A DNA stretch of 21,126 nucleotides from Chloroflexota bacterium (lineage in GTDB: Bacteria > Chloroflexota > Anaerolineae > Anaerolineales > JACQED01), in assembly GCA_016200785.1 (NCBI GenBank), contig JACQED010000147.1, positions 1 to 21,126 of the forward strand. The letters run 5' to 3'. The position numbers and the translations under genes were made by a program. This document shows, one piece after another, positions 1-6,919 of the stretch. Numbering within the stretch: the stretch's first letter is position 1; the number at the start of each line of letters is the position of its first letter. The notes under the pieces were generated by a model. It saw only the letters and a list, made by a program, of their open reading frames with translations. It was not told the DNA's origin and did not search any database.

Positions 1-213
1 GCCCGCGCCGATGGACGACATACGGACGATGGCCGTCTGGTTGTCGGTGATGTTCGCGGCGTCGGCGTATCCTTTGAGGATGGAGGCTTTCTTGCGAATC
101 ACTTCGGCGTCGGCGTTCTTTGGCGGGCCGAGTTCGGCGGTCACCGCGAAGTGACCGCTCTTCAGAATTTTTTCGAGATTAGAGCCGGACTTATAACCGT
201 TGAGTTCACTCAT
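1..213 (-). CDS. metF: 5,10-methylenetetrahydrofolate reductase, N-terminal part (runs off the window)
   Basis: Only the first 71 residues are present; the gene continues beyond base 1. The protein begins MSELNGYKSGSNLEKIL and has VTAELGPP around residues 24-31. In the MetF family this is the first strand of the FAD-binding TIM barrel, and the Glu (residue 27 here) matches the catalytic Glu of the E. coli FEFFPP motif. NITDNQTAIVRMSS follows, also typical of the acetogen-type enzyme. The ATG at 213 is preceded by an AGGTG ribosome site. MetF reduces methylene-H4folate to methyl-H4folate in the methyl branch of the Wood-Ljungdahl pathway. It lies about 100 bp downstream of metV on the same strand. 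The identification rests on the short N-terminus plus the metV neighbour. Confidence 0.85.
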   Translation of the reverse strand, partial: MSELNGYKSGSNLEKILKSGHFAVTAELGPPKNADAEVIRKKASILKGYADAANITDNQTAIVRMSSIGAG

Positions 214-225
214 CGTGCACCTCGT

Positions 226-330
226 GAGAAAGGGAAACAAGGGAAACGAAGGAAACAAGGGAACTCAGTCGAGACAGGCTGCGGGTAACATGGTTACTTT
301 AGTTCCCCGTTTCCTTTAGTTCCCTTCTTT
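226..330. repeat. Inverted GGGAAACAAGG-type repeat between metV and metF
   Basis: The left arm (about 229-266) is built of AAGGGAAACAAGGGAAACG-like units and the right arm (about 301-330) of the complementary AGTTCCCCGTTTCC-like units. The arms are separated by about 35 bases. The right arm overlaps the end of metV, so its last residues (KEGN) are repeat-encoded. The same family recurs at 1637-1748. Confidence 0.7.
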
Positions 331-999
331 GACGAGCCTCAAATCCTCCCTGACAATCTTCCTCGGTCCCCCATCCCGGCTCGTGCGCCAGTCTTTGGGC
401 GGGTTGATGTCCATCAGCAAGTGCAGCCGGCCCTGCGCTTTGAGTTTGTCATAGATCAGTTGCCACGCGCAATCGATCTCCGGGCCGACCTCGCACTTGC
501 CGTTTGACGAGCCGCCGCACGGGCCGTTGAGCAATTGCTTGGAACAGCGCGCGATAGGGCAGATGCCGCCGGTGAGGCCGAGGAGGCAATTGCCGCAGGC
601 GGCGCATCGCTCAACCCACACACCCTGTTCGATCGGCAAACCCATGAAGGCGGTATTGAGGCCGGGGACGACGACCGCGTTCGGATAGCGCTCGGCCAGC
701 GCCTGCACTCCCACACCGCATCCGAGCGAGAGGACGACGTCAGCCTCGGCCACCCGATCGCGGATCGTGTCGAGATATTCCCACTCGCATTGTCTCTGCA
801 CGGTCGCCTCGGTCACGTCTTTAGGCCCGCCGTCGAGTTTGGCGGACATGCGAAGCAGGGAACCGAGTATTCCGGCTTCCTTCTCGCCGCCGGCGAAGCA
901 GACGGTCACGCACGTGCCACAGCCGACGACCAGCACTCTCGGGGCGTCGCCTAGCAGGCCCTTGATTTCCTCCAACGGTTTTTGTTCGGCAACGATCAT
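316..999 (-). CDS. metV: MetV-like methylenetetrahydrofolate reductase C-terminal / zinc-finger subunit
   Basis: This 227-residue protein matches the MetV / MTHFR_C family, which partners MetF in acetogens. The N-terminal half has a Rossmann-like start with VVGCGTCVTVC (Cys27, 30, 34). Cys71 and GCG at 93-95 follow. A Cys-rich C-terminal part contains CAACGNCLLG (132, 135, 138), CPIARC (147, 152) and GPCGGSSNGKC (161, 169). In the family these cysteines bind zinc and/or an iron-sulfur cluster and connect MetF to the electron-transfer partner. The ATG at 999 has a GGAGG site upstream. The gene precedes metF and follows the GNAT gene on the same strand. No frameshift is seen, and the stop lies inside a repeat. 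Confidence 0.9.
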   Translation of the reverse strand: MIVAEQKPLEEIKGLLGDAPRVLVVGCGTCVTVCFAGGEKEAGILGSLLRMSAKLDGGPKDVTEATVQRQCEWEYLDTIRDRVAEADVVLSLGCGVGVQALAERYPNAVVVPGLNTAFMGLPIEQGVWVERCAACGNCLLGLTGGICPIARCSKQLLNGPCGGSSNGKCEVGPEIDCAWQLIYDKLKAQGRLHLLMDINPPKDWRTSRDGGPRKIVREDLRLVKEGN

Positions 1000-1015
1000 G
1001 TCGGCCTCCAGTCAG

Positions 1016-1058
1016 GCCCTCACCCCTCACTCACCGGGAGAGGGGCCAGGATGAGGGT
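1016..1058. repeat. CCCTCACCCC/GATGAGGG palindromic repeat
   Basis: An imperfect palindrome fills the metV-GNAT junction, with CCCTCACCCCTC on one side and GAGGGG..GATGAGGG on the other. Such CCCTCACCC...GGGTGAGGG repeats are common intergenic elements in many bacteria. It abuts the stop codon of the GNAT gene. Confidence 0.55.
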
Positions 1059-1624
1059 CAGAATTCTTCCTCTCGCGGTATCAATCTCATCGTCAACATC
1101 ATCACGTCGCCGGTCTCGCCGTCGGGGAACATGAAGAAGTCCTCGAACGAGCATTGGATCTGGAATCCGGCGTGCCGGAATGCCTTGATGACTTTGGTCT
1201 GGTCGGCGACGACTTCGGCCACGAGCAGATGCAGTCCGGCTTTGCGGGCCAGGTCGATGACGGCGCACAGCATTTGCGATCCCAGGCCGCGCCGCCGGAA
1301 GTCTTTAGTCAGGAAGATGCGCACCTCGCCGACATGCCGCGCCGGGCCTTTGCGGAAATGCAGGGTCGCATCGCCGACGAGTCGATCCTGCACCACGGCC
1401 ACCAGCGGCAGGACGCGCGAGTAATCCAACTGCTCGACCCATCGCCCGACCATCTCGCCGTCCGTCACCGGGTCGCGCAGATACTTGACGTCGTCGGGCG
1501 AAGCATGGGCAAACATCTCGATCAGTCGGCTCCGGTCGTCGGGCGTGAGCAGACGCAACAAAACGCGCGCGCCGTCTTTGAGAGTGATGAGATTGCGGTA
1601 GGTGGAAACTTGCTCGGAAAACAT
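1058..1624 (-). CDS. GNAT-family N-acetyltransferase
   Basis: A 188-residue protein with a complete GNAT fold. The N-terminal LRLLTPDDRSRLIEMF region is like the acetyltransferase domain of Pat-type protein acetyltransferases. A central VGDATLHF strand and the acetyl-CoA loop FRRRGLGSQML (about 109-119, R-x-x-G-x-G) follow, then HAGFQIQ near 150. ATG at 1624 has GGAGAG upstream. The substrate cannot be read from sequence. Its position between mvhD1 and metV raises the possibility of acetyl-CoA-linked protein acetylation, but this is inference. It is bracketed by two copies of the same inverted-repeat family (226-330, 1637-1748), so it may be a later insertion into the operon. Confidence 0.85.
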   Translation of the reverse strand: MFSEQVSTYRNLITLKDGARVLLRLLTPDDRSRLIEMFAHASPDDVKYLRDPVTDGEMVGRWVEQLDYSRVLPLVAVVQDRLVGDATLHFRKGPARHVGEVRIFLTKDFRRRGLGSQMLCAVIDLARKAGLHLLVAEVVADQTKVIKAFRHAGFQIQCSFEDFFMFPDGETGDVMMLTMRLIPREEEF

Positions 1625-1636
1625 GGCGGTCTCTCC

Positions 1637-1748
1637 AAAAGGAACTAAAGGAAACGGGGAACTAAAGGAACTGTGTTTCCCATATGGCTCATATCGCCTC
1701 TTGAACCAGTTCCCTTGTTTCCTTCGTCTCCTTTGTTTCCTTTTCCCT
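1637..1748. repeat. Inverted GGAACTAAAGG / TTTCCTTCGTCTCC repeat at mvhD1-GNAT junction
   Basis: The left arm (about 1640-1676) has GGAACTAAAGGAAACGG-like units and the right arm (about 1709-1745) the complementary units. The right arm is read through by mvhD1 and encodes its C-terminal KETKETKE tail. Same family as 226-330. Confidence 0.7.
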
Positions 1749-2237
1749 CAGCCGGCTCGGCCCCAATCTCCTCACCGTCTCGTCCATCTCCGTCACTGCC
1801 TCGGCCCACTTTCTGCCCATGGCCGAGGACATATTAAACATGCGGACGCGATCTGGCTCGAATCTGATTTGCCGGAGCATAGTCTTGACGTAGTTCACGC
1901 GCCGCTTGGCGTTGAAATTGCCCAGTTGGTAATGGCAGTCGCCCTCCAGACAGCCGGCCACCATCACCCCGTCCGCGCCGTACTCGAAAGCCTCCAGAAC
2001 CGAGGACACGTCAAGATCGCCGGTGCAAGGTATTTTCACCACCTTCACACTCGCCGGATATTGAATGCGCAGAGACCCGGCGAGGTCGGCGGCGGCGTAG
2101 GCGCAGTAGTGACAACAGAAGGCCACGATGTTCAATTCCAAACTCCCAATTTCAAACTCCAAAGGTCCGTCACATGCCTTATTTTGGAATTGAAAGTTCG
2201 CGGTTTGAAGTTTTGAGTTTGAAGTTTGGAGTTTCAT
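1689..2237 (-). CDS. mvhD: MvhD-type hydrogenase/heterodisulfide reductase iron-sulfur subunit, copy 1 (Cys form)
   Basis: A 182-residue MvhD/FrhD-family protein that in known complexes passes electrons to HdrA through a [2Fe-2S] cluster. Seen here: NIVAFCCHYCAYAAADLAG (Cys41, 42, 45), PCTGDLD (Cys71) and VAGCLEGDCHY (Cys96, Cys101). The ATG overlaps the HdrA1 stop in an ATGA junction, which fixes the start and suggests translational coupling. Residues 2-35 replace the short leader of the paralogues (MSENGFEP in copy 2) and are encoded by an inverted TTTGAAGTTTGG-type repeat. The tail KETKETKETRE is encoded by a second repeat family. The core is intact, so the gene is probably functional with two repeat-derived ends. 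Confidence 0.9.
   Translation of the reverse strand: MKLQTSNSKLQTANFQFQNKACDGPLEFEIGSLELNIVAFCCHYCAYAAADLAGSLRIQYPASVKVVKIPCTGDLDVSSVLEAFEYGADGVMVAGCLEGDCHYQLGNFNAKRRVNYVKTMLRQIRFEPDRVRMFNMSSAMGRKWAEAVTEMDETVRRLGPSRLREKETKETKETRELVQEAI
2133..2234. repeat. Inverted TTTGAAGTTTGGAG-type repeat inside the start of mvhD1
   Basis: The left arm (2133-2165) has CCAAACTCCCAATTTCAAAC-like units. The right arm (about 2185-2233) has TTTGAAGTTTTGAGTTTG-like units. A short unique spacer (GGTCCGTCACATGCC) lies between them. It is in frame and codes for mvhD1 residues 2-35. Confidence 0.8.
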
Positions 2238-5200
2238 GTTGCTGCCATTTCAAACAGCGCCTCCACCTTCGCCGCCATTTGCGCGCCGCGATAGTGCAGG
2301 AGGCTAATGGCTTTGGCCGGGCACTCGGCGGCGCACAGGCCGCAACCCTGACAGATGGCTGGCTCTATGTATGCTGCGCCGAGAATGTTTCCAACGCCAG
2401 TGACATTTGCCATGATTTTGGGAACAAAATATGGGCAGATTCGGACACAGGTCAGGCAAGCAGTGCATTTGGACGGGTCAACGGCCGCAACCACGCCCCC
2501 GGCAGCGAGCGCCGGCCGGGCGAGGATCGCGGCGGCGCGCGAGGCGGCCGCTTTCGCTTGCACAATGATCTCGTCGAGGAACTTAGGGTAGTGCGCCGCG
2601 CCCGCCAGGAACAGCCCCTCCGAGGCGAACTCGACCGGGCGGAGTTTGACGTGGGCCTCAAGAAACCAGCCATCGGCATCCACCGGCACTTTGAGTTTCG
2701 ATCCGAGTTCACGCGCGCCGTCGGCGGGCACCATCGGCGTCGAAAGCACCAGCAGGTCGGGGCGAAGCTCGAGGTCGGCGCCGAGGATGGGTTCCCAGAC
2801 ACGCACGATGATTGGAGATTGGAGATTAGAGATTACAGATTGCAAGCCGTCGTTTGGAATTTGGAATTTGGAATTTGGGATTTCGACGTCTGGTCGGCGG
2901 TCAAATTCGTAGCGGATGAACCGTACGCCCTGCCGCCGGGCCTCGGTGTAGAGGCGCTCTTTGAATCCGTAGGTGCGGATGTCGGTGTAGAGGATCGTCA
3001 CATCCGCTTTCGGGTTCAAGGCTTTCAGCCGGAGAGCATTCTTGAGAGCCGTCGTACAGCACAATCGCCCGCAGTATCTCTCGGCGGGGCCGACGCACTG
3101 AATCATCACTACCGATTGCAGATTGCCGATTTCTGATTGCGGATTGGCAAGCAGGGCCTCGAATTCCTGCTGCGTCTTCACCCGCCCATCCTGACCGTAC
3201 AAATACTCGTCGCCCCGATATTCTTTGCCGCCCGTGGCCACGATCGTGACGCCGTGCCGGATTTCGGCGCCGTCGGTTAATCGGCTCACGAAGTTCCCGA
3301 CGAAGCCGGTCGTGTCGGAGAGTTCGGCATTGAGATGAACCATGACAAGCGGATTCTCGGAGACGCGCCCTATCAAGTCGCGCAGGAAGGCCTGCGGATC
3401 ATTGGAAGTTTGCGATTCGGAATTTGAGATTTCGGATGTGTAGAACACGTTCCGCAGATTACCGCCGAGTTCGGAGTTGCGCTCGACGAGATGCGCGGCG
3501 AAGCCCTGCTCGGCTAGCGAGAGCGCCGCCGTCATGCCGGCCGGGCCGCCGCCGATGACGAGGGCCGCCCGCTCGATGGGGACGGGAAACCTGTGCAGTG
3601 GTTCCTGCAGAGACACCCGGGCGACGGACATACGGACGAGGTCTTTGGCCTTCGCCGTCGCCACGTCCCAATGGTCCGCGTGCACCCACGAACATTGATT
3701 GCGGATGTTCGCCATCTCAAAGAGGAACGGGTTGAGGCCGGCGGCGCGGATGGAATCTTGGAACAGTGGCTCGTGCGTGCGCGGCGTGCAAGCGGCGACC
3801 ACCACGCGGTTGAGGCCGAGTTCCAGCACTCGCTCCGTGATTGCGGTAATCGAATCCTGCGAGCAAGCGTAAAGAAGGTTCTCGGCGTGGACGACGCCGG
3901 GCAGAGTCTTCGCGGACGCGGCCACGCCTGGCACGTCGAGGAACCCGGCAATGTTGGAGCCACAATGGCAGACAAACACGCCTACGCGCGGAGGCTGGCC
4001 GATCACGTCTCGCTCGTCCGGATACTCGCGCTCGCGGGCCAGCAGGCCACGTGATGCCGCCAGCCGTTCGGCCACGCTGGCCGCCGCGCCACTCGCATCT
4101 ACCACGCTTTCGGGAATATCTTTCGGTTCGCGGAACGGCCCGGCGGCGTAGATGCCGGGGCGCGAGGTCTGCACCGGATCGAAAAGCGTCGTCCGGCAGA
4201 AGCCGTGCGGATCGAGTTCAATCCCCAACCGCCGCCCCAACTCGCGTACCGGCGAGGAGATTTCCATGCCGACGGAGAGGACGACGAGGTCGAATTGGTC
4301 TTCGACGATGGTTTGCTGATGGCTGACACCTGCACTTGCGTGCGGTGCAAGTGTGGCCGACGGCTGAAGGCCGTTGGTTGGTGACTGAACGCCATCTGCC
4401 GTCTGATAGCGAACGACGAGATTGTGCGTCGCCGGGTCTTCCGTCAACGCCGAGATGCGACAGCGGTGATATTGCACGCCGTACCTCTCGCGGGCGCGTT
4501 GATAGTATTCCGCGTAGCCTTTGCTGAAGGCGCGCATGTCCATCATGAAAACGTGAACCTCGGTATCCCGCTCATGCTCCTTCGCCATGATCGCTTCTTT
4601 GGCCGCGTACATACAGCACACCGCCGAGCAATAGTCGTGCGTCAGATCGCGCGAGCCGATGCACTGGAGGAAGGCGATCTTCTTCGCCTTCGCGCCGTCA
4701 GAAGGACGCTGAACGTGGCCGGACGTCGGGCCGGAGGCCGAGAGCAGCCGCTCGAATTGCAGCGAGGTTACGACGTTCGGGTAGCGTCCGAAGCCGTATT
4801 CTTCTGAGAGTTGGGCGTTGTAAACCTGATAGCCGGGAGCGAGGATGACCGCGCCGATTTCAATCGTCTCGTGGCGCGCGGCCATCGTGTGGTCAATCGC
4901 GTTTGCCTTGCAGGCGTTGACGCACTGATAGCACTCGGCGCACAAACCGCATTCCAGACAGCGCCGCGCCTCGGCCAGCGCTTGCTCTTCGGCGAGCCCG
5001 AGTTCGACCTCGCGAAAGTCACCGGCGCGGGCGGCGGCAGGGACAACGGGCATGACGGCGCGCGGGGTGGGGCGGACTGTCTTGCGCTCGCGGCGCTCGG
5101 CCAATTCGTCGTCGGGAATGTGAACGACGGGCAGAGGCTCCATCTCGCGCGGCGTGCGCAGTGGCAGACCGCGCAGTGTCCGATGAATTGACAGCGCGGC

Positions 5201-6919
5201 ACGCCGGCCGTGCGCGATGGCCTCGATGAGTGTCGCCGGGCCGCGCGCCGCGTCGCCGCCGGCGAACACGTTGGGGCGATTCGTCGCCAGCGTGTCCGGG
5301 TCAACGGCAAACGTTCCCCAGCGCGTGATCGTCAGCCCGTGATCGGGCGCGAGCAGTGAAATCTCCGGGGCCTGGGCGACGGCCGGAATCAATGCGTCGG
5401 CCTCGACGATAAACTCGGAGCCGGGGATCGGCACCGGGCGGGGACGGCCACTCGCGTCCGGTTCGCCGAGGCGCATTCGCACACAGCGCACGCCGGCCAG
5501 CCTCCCGTTTTCGGAGAGGACTTCGACGGGCGCCGTGAGCAGCTCGACCTTGAGGCCCTCGGCCTCGCCGGCTTCAACTTCGCGAGGGTGTGCTGGCATC
5601 TCGGCCCGCGTGCGGCGGTAAAGGAGGGTTACCTGGCGCGCGCCGAGGCGGATGGCGGTGCGAGCGGCGTCGATCGCCGTGTTGCCGCCGCCCACGACGA
5701 TCACGCGCTGATTGCGGATTGCGGACTGGCTTTCCGAAATCCGAAATCCGAAATCCGAAATCCCTTCAGACTGAAGACTCACTTCACGTAAGAAGGCGAC
5801 GCCGTAATGCACGCCCGCTGTGCCGCGCTCACCGGGGATACCCAACTCCTGCGGCTGGTGCGCGCCGACGGCGAGGAAGATCGCGGCGTAGGGGCGCCAC
5901 GAGGGGCCGTCCCCTACCGTGAACAGCGCGTTGATGTCATGCACCGGCGAGTTCAGGCGGAGATCGACGCCCTCGGCGAGGATGTCGCCGATCTCTCGCG
6001 CAAGCACGTCGCGCGGCAGACGATAGGCCGGGATGCCGACGCGCATCATCCCGCCGGGCACGGGCAGGGCTTCGAAGACGGTCACGCCATAGCCGAGGCG
6101 CACCAGTTGGTGGGCGGCGGAGAGTCCGGCGGGACCAGCCCCGACAACCGCGATGCGCTCGTCATAGTCGCGTGATGGCTGCGTCACGGGTTCGCCAGCC
6201 TGATGATCGGCGACGAAGCGTTTGAGGTCGCAGATGGCGACGGGGGAGTCGACTCGCCCTCGCGTGCAGGCGGCCTCGCACGGGTGATGGCACACACGCC
6301 CGACGGAGGCGGGGAACGGGTTATATTGCTTGATGACTTCCAGTGCCTCGGAGTAGCGCTTCTGCGCGATCAGCGCGACGTAGCCCTGCGCGCTGGTCTC
6401 GGCCGGGCAGGCGTTCTTGCATGGCGCGATGCCGCGTTTGGTGATGGCATACGCGCTGGGGATGGCTTGCGGGAAGAGGCGATAGGCCGCGTGCCGGGTA
6501 GAGACGACCGGCCCGGTCGTCTCTACAGCCGCGTCGAATTCATTCGGAACGGTAACCGGGCAAACTGTCGCGCAGTCGCCGCACCCGACGCACTTGAGTG
6601 GATCGACGTAGCGGGGCAATCGCCGCAGGGTGGCCGTGAAGTGGCCGACCTCGCCCGCCACGTCGAGGACTTCGGTTTCGGTGAGAATCTCAATGTTGAG
6701 GTGTCGCCCGGTCTCGACCAGTTTGGGCGAGAGGTTGCACATGGCGCAGTCGTTGGTGGGGAAGGTCTTGTCCAACTGAGCCATGTGCCCGCCGATGGCC
6801 GACTGGGCTTCGACGAGGTACACGCGGAAGCCCTGCTCGGCGAGATCGAGCGAGGCCTGCATCCCGGCGATGCCGCCGCCGACGACCAACACTGCGCCGA
6901 TGGGAGTCTCCGCGTTCAT
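2234..6919 (-). CDS. hdrA: HdrA-NfnB/GltD fusion flavoprotein, copy 1 (double HdrA with ferredoxin domains)
   Basis: 1561 residues from the ATG at 6919, which overlaps the kinase stop (ATGA), so the 16-codon longer frame is not needed. Domains in order: HdrA N-terminus with FAD loop GGGIAGM (14-20), FPTNDCAMC (Cys58, 61) and ferredoxin motif CVGCGDCATVCP (110-121). Then a spliced-in GltD/NfnB-like module (about 165-600) with CKNACPA (167, 171), C210/C214/C218, FAD loop GAGPAGLSAAH, NAD(P)-binding VGGGNTAIDAAR (409-420) and FAGGDAARG. CLECGLCAECYQCVNAC (654-670) follows. HdrA resumes with FLQCIGSRD...CSAVCCMYAAKEA (750-775). A second HdrA-like half begins at VGVFVCHCG (979) with FAD loop GGGPAGM (1123-1129). 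Two [4Fe-4S] motifs close the protein (1485-1496, 1523-1534). Likely role: flavin-based electron bifurcation using NAD(P)H, partnered by MvhD. At least six repeat-encoded segments are inserted in frame. Confidence 0.9.
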   Translation of the reverse strand: MNAETPIGAVLVVGGGIAGMQASLDLAEQGFRVYLVEAQSAIGGHMAQLDKTFPTNDCAMCNLSPKLVETGRHLNIEILTETEVLDVAGEVGHFTATLRRLPRYVDPLKCVGCGDCATVCPVTVPNEFDAAVETTGPVVSTRHAAYRLFPQAIPSAYAITKRGIAPCKNACPAETSAQGYVALIAQKRYSEALEVIKQYNPFPASVGRVCHHPCEAACTRGRVDSPVAICDLKRFVADHQAGEPVTQPSRDYDERIAVVGAGPAGLSAAHQLVRLGYGVTVFEALPVPGGMMRVGIPAYRLPRDVLAREIGDILAEGVDLRLNSPVHDINALFTVGDGPSWRPYAAIFLAVGAHQPQELGIPGERGTAGVHYGVAFLREVSLQSEGISDFGFRISESQSAIRNQRVIVVGGGNTAIDAARTAIRLGARQVTLLYRRTRAEMPAHPREVEAGEAEGLKVELLTAPVEVLSENGRLAGVRCVRMRLGEPDASGRPRPVPIPGSEFIVEADALIPAVAQAPEISLLAPDHGLTITRWGTFAVDPDTLATNRPNVFAGGDAARGPATLIEAIAHGRRAALSIHRTLRGLPLRTPREMEPLPVVHIPDDELAERRERKTVRPTPRAVMPVVPAAARAGDFREVELGLAEEQALAEARRCLECGLCAECYQCVNACKANAIDHTMAARHETIEIGAVILAPGYQVYNAQLSEEYGFGRYPNVVTSLQFERLLSASGPTSGHVQRPSDGAKAKKIAFLQCIGSRDLTHDYCSAVCCMYAAKEAIMAKEHERDTEVHVFMMDMRAFSKGYAEYYQRARERYGVQYHRCRISALTEDPATHNLVVRYQTADGVQSPTNGLQPSATLAPHASAGVSHQQTIVEDQFDLVVLSVGMEISSPVRELGRRLGIELDPHGFCRTTLFDPVQTSRPGIYAAGPFREPKDIPESVVDASGAAASVAERLAASRGLLAREREYPDERDVIGQPPRVGVFVCHCGSNIAGFLDVPGVAASAKTLPGVVHAENLLYACSQDSITAITERVLELGLNRVVVAACTPRTHEPLFQDSIRAAGLNPFLFEMANIRNQCSWVHADHWDVATAKAKDLVRMSVARVSLQEPLHRFPVPIERAALVIGGGPAGMTAALSLAEQGFAAHLVERNSELGGNLRNVFYTSEISNSESQTSNDPQAFLRDLIGRVSENPLVMVHLNAELSDTTGFVGNFVSRLTDGAEIRHGVTIVATGGKEYRGDEYLYGQDGRVKTQQEFEALLANPQSEIGNLQSVVMIQCVGPAERYCGRLCCTTALKNALRLKALNPKADVTILYTDIRTYGFKERLYTEARRQGVRFIRYEFDRRPDVEIPNSKFQIPNDGLQSVISNLQSPIIVRVWEPILGADLELRPDLLVLSTPMVPADGARELGSKLKVPVDADGWFLEAHVKLRPVEFASEGLFLAGAAHYPKFLDEIIVQAKAAASRAAAILARPALAAGGVVAAVDPSKCTACLTCVRICPYFVPKIMANVTGVGNILGAAYIEPAICQGCGLCAAECPAKAISLLHYRGAQMAAKVEALFEMAAT
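2807..2890. repeat. In-frame repeat insertion in HdrA1 (site delta)
   Basis: GATTGGAGATTGGAG-like units, a short spacer, then TTTGGAATTTGGAATTTGG units. It codes for about residues 1344-1371 of HdrA1, just before VRVWEPIL. HdrA2 (9931-10012) and HdrA3 (15541-15640) carry two-armed repeats at the matching place. Confidence 0.8.
3110..3154. repeat. In-frame repeat insertion in HdrA1 (site gamma)
   Basis: ATTGCAGATTGCCGATTTC units encode NPQSEIGNLQS (about 1259-1269), just before VVMIQCVGP. HdrA2 has a different repeat at the same position (10231-10272). Confidence 0.7.
3392..3440. repeat. In-frame repeat insertion in HdrA1 (after LGGNLRNVF)
   Basis: GGAAGTTTGCGATTCGGAATTTGAG-like units, shown here in part, encode SEISNSESQTSND (about 1162-1174). 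HdrA2 has non-repeat sequence (RFFHGDEKSPQ) at the matching place. Confidence 0.65.
4310..4402. repeat. In-frame repeat-like insertion in HdrA1 (site beta)
   Basis: GGCTGATGGC/GGCTGAAGGCCGTTGG-like units encode about residues 840-870, between VVRYQTAD and the TIVEDQFDL strand. HdrA2 has its own insertion of related units here (11416-11492). HdrA3 has only a short, unrelated loop. Confidence 0.6.
5708..5779. repeat. In-frame repeat insertion in HdrA1 (site alpha)
   Basis: GATTGCGGATTGCGGACTGG followed by tandem CCGAAATCCGAAATCCGAAA units encodes about residues 381-404. It lies immediately before the NAD(P)-binding strand VIVVGGGNTAID. HdrA2 has a repeat insertion at the same site (12673-12771). 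Confidence 0.8.
5888..5917. repeat. GTAGGGG...CCCCTAC palindromic insertion in HdrA1
   Basis: Seven-base arms GTAGGGG (5888-5894) and CCCCTAC (5911-5917) enclose 16 bases. It encodes VGDGPSWRPY (about 335-344), a stretch absent from HdrA2, where LFAQGYDSVLIAVG is continuous. Confidence 0.65.
6498..6526. repeat. Perfect 14-bp-arm palindrome (GTAGAGACGACCGG) inserted in HdrA1
   Basis: The arms GTAGAGACGACCGG (6498-6511) and CCGGTCGTCTCTAC (6513-6526) are exact reverse complements around a single C. It encodes VETTGPVVST (about 132-141), which is missing from HdrA2 (NEGLAPRRAAYR). A palindromic element was therefore inserted in frame between the ferredoxin motif and the GltD-like module. Confidence 0.85.
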
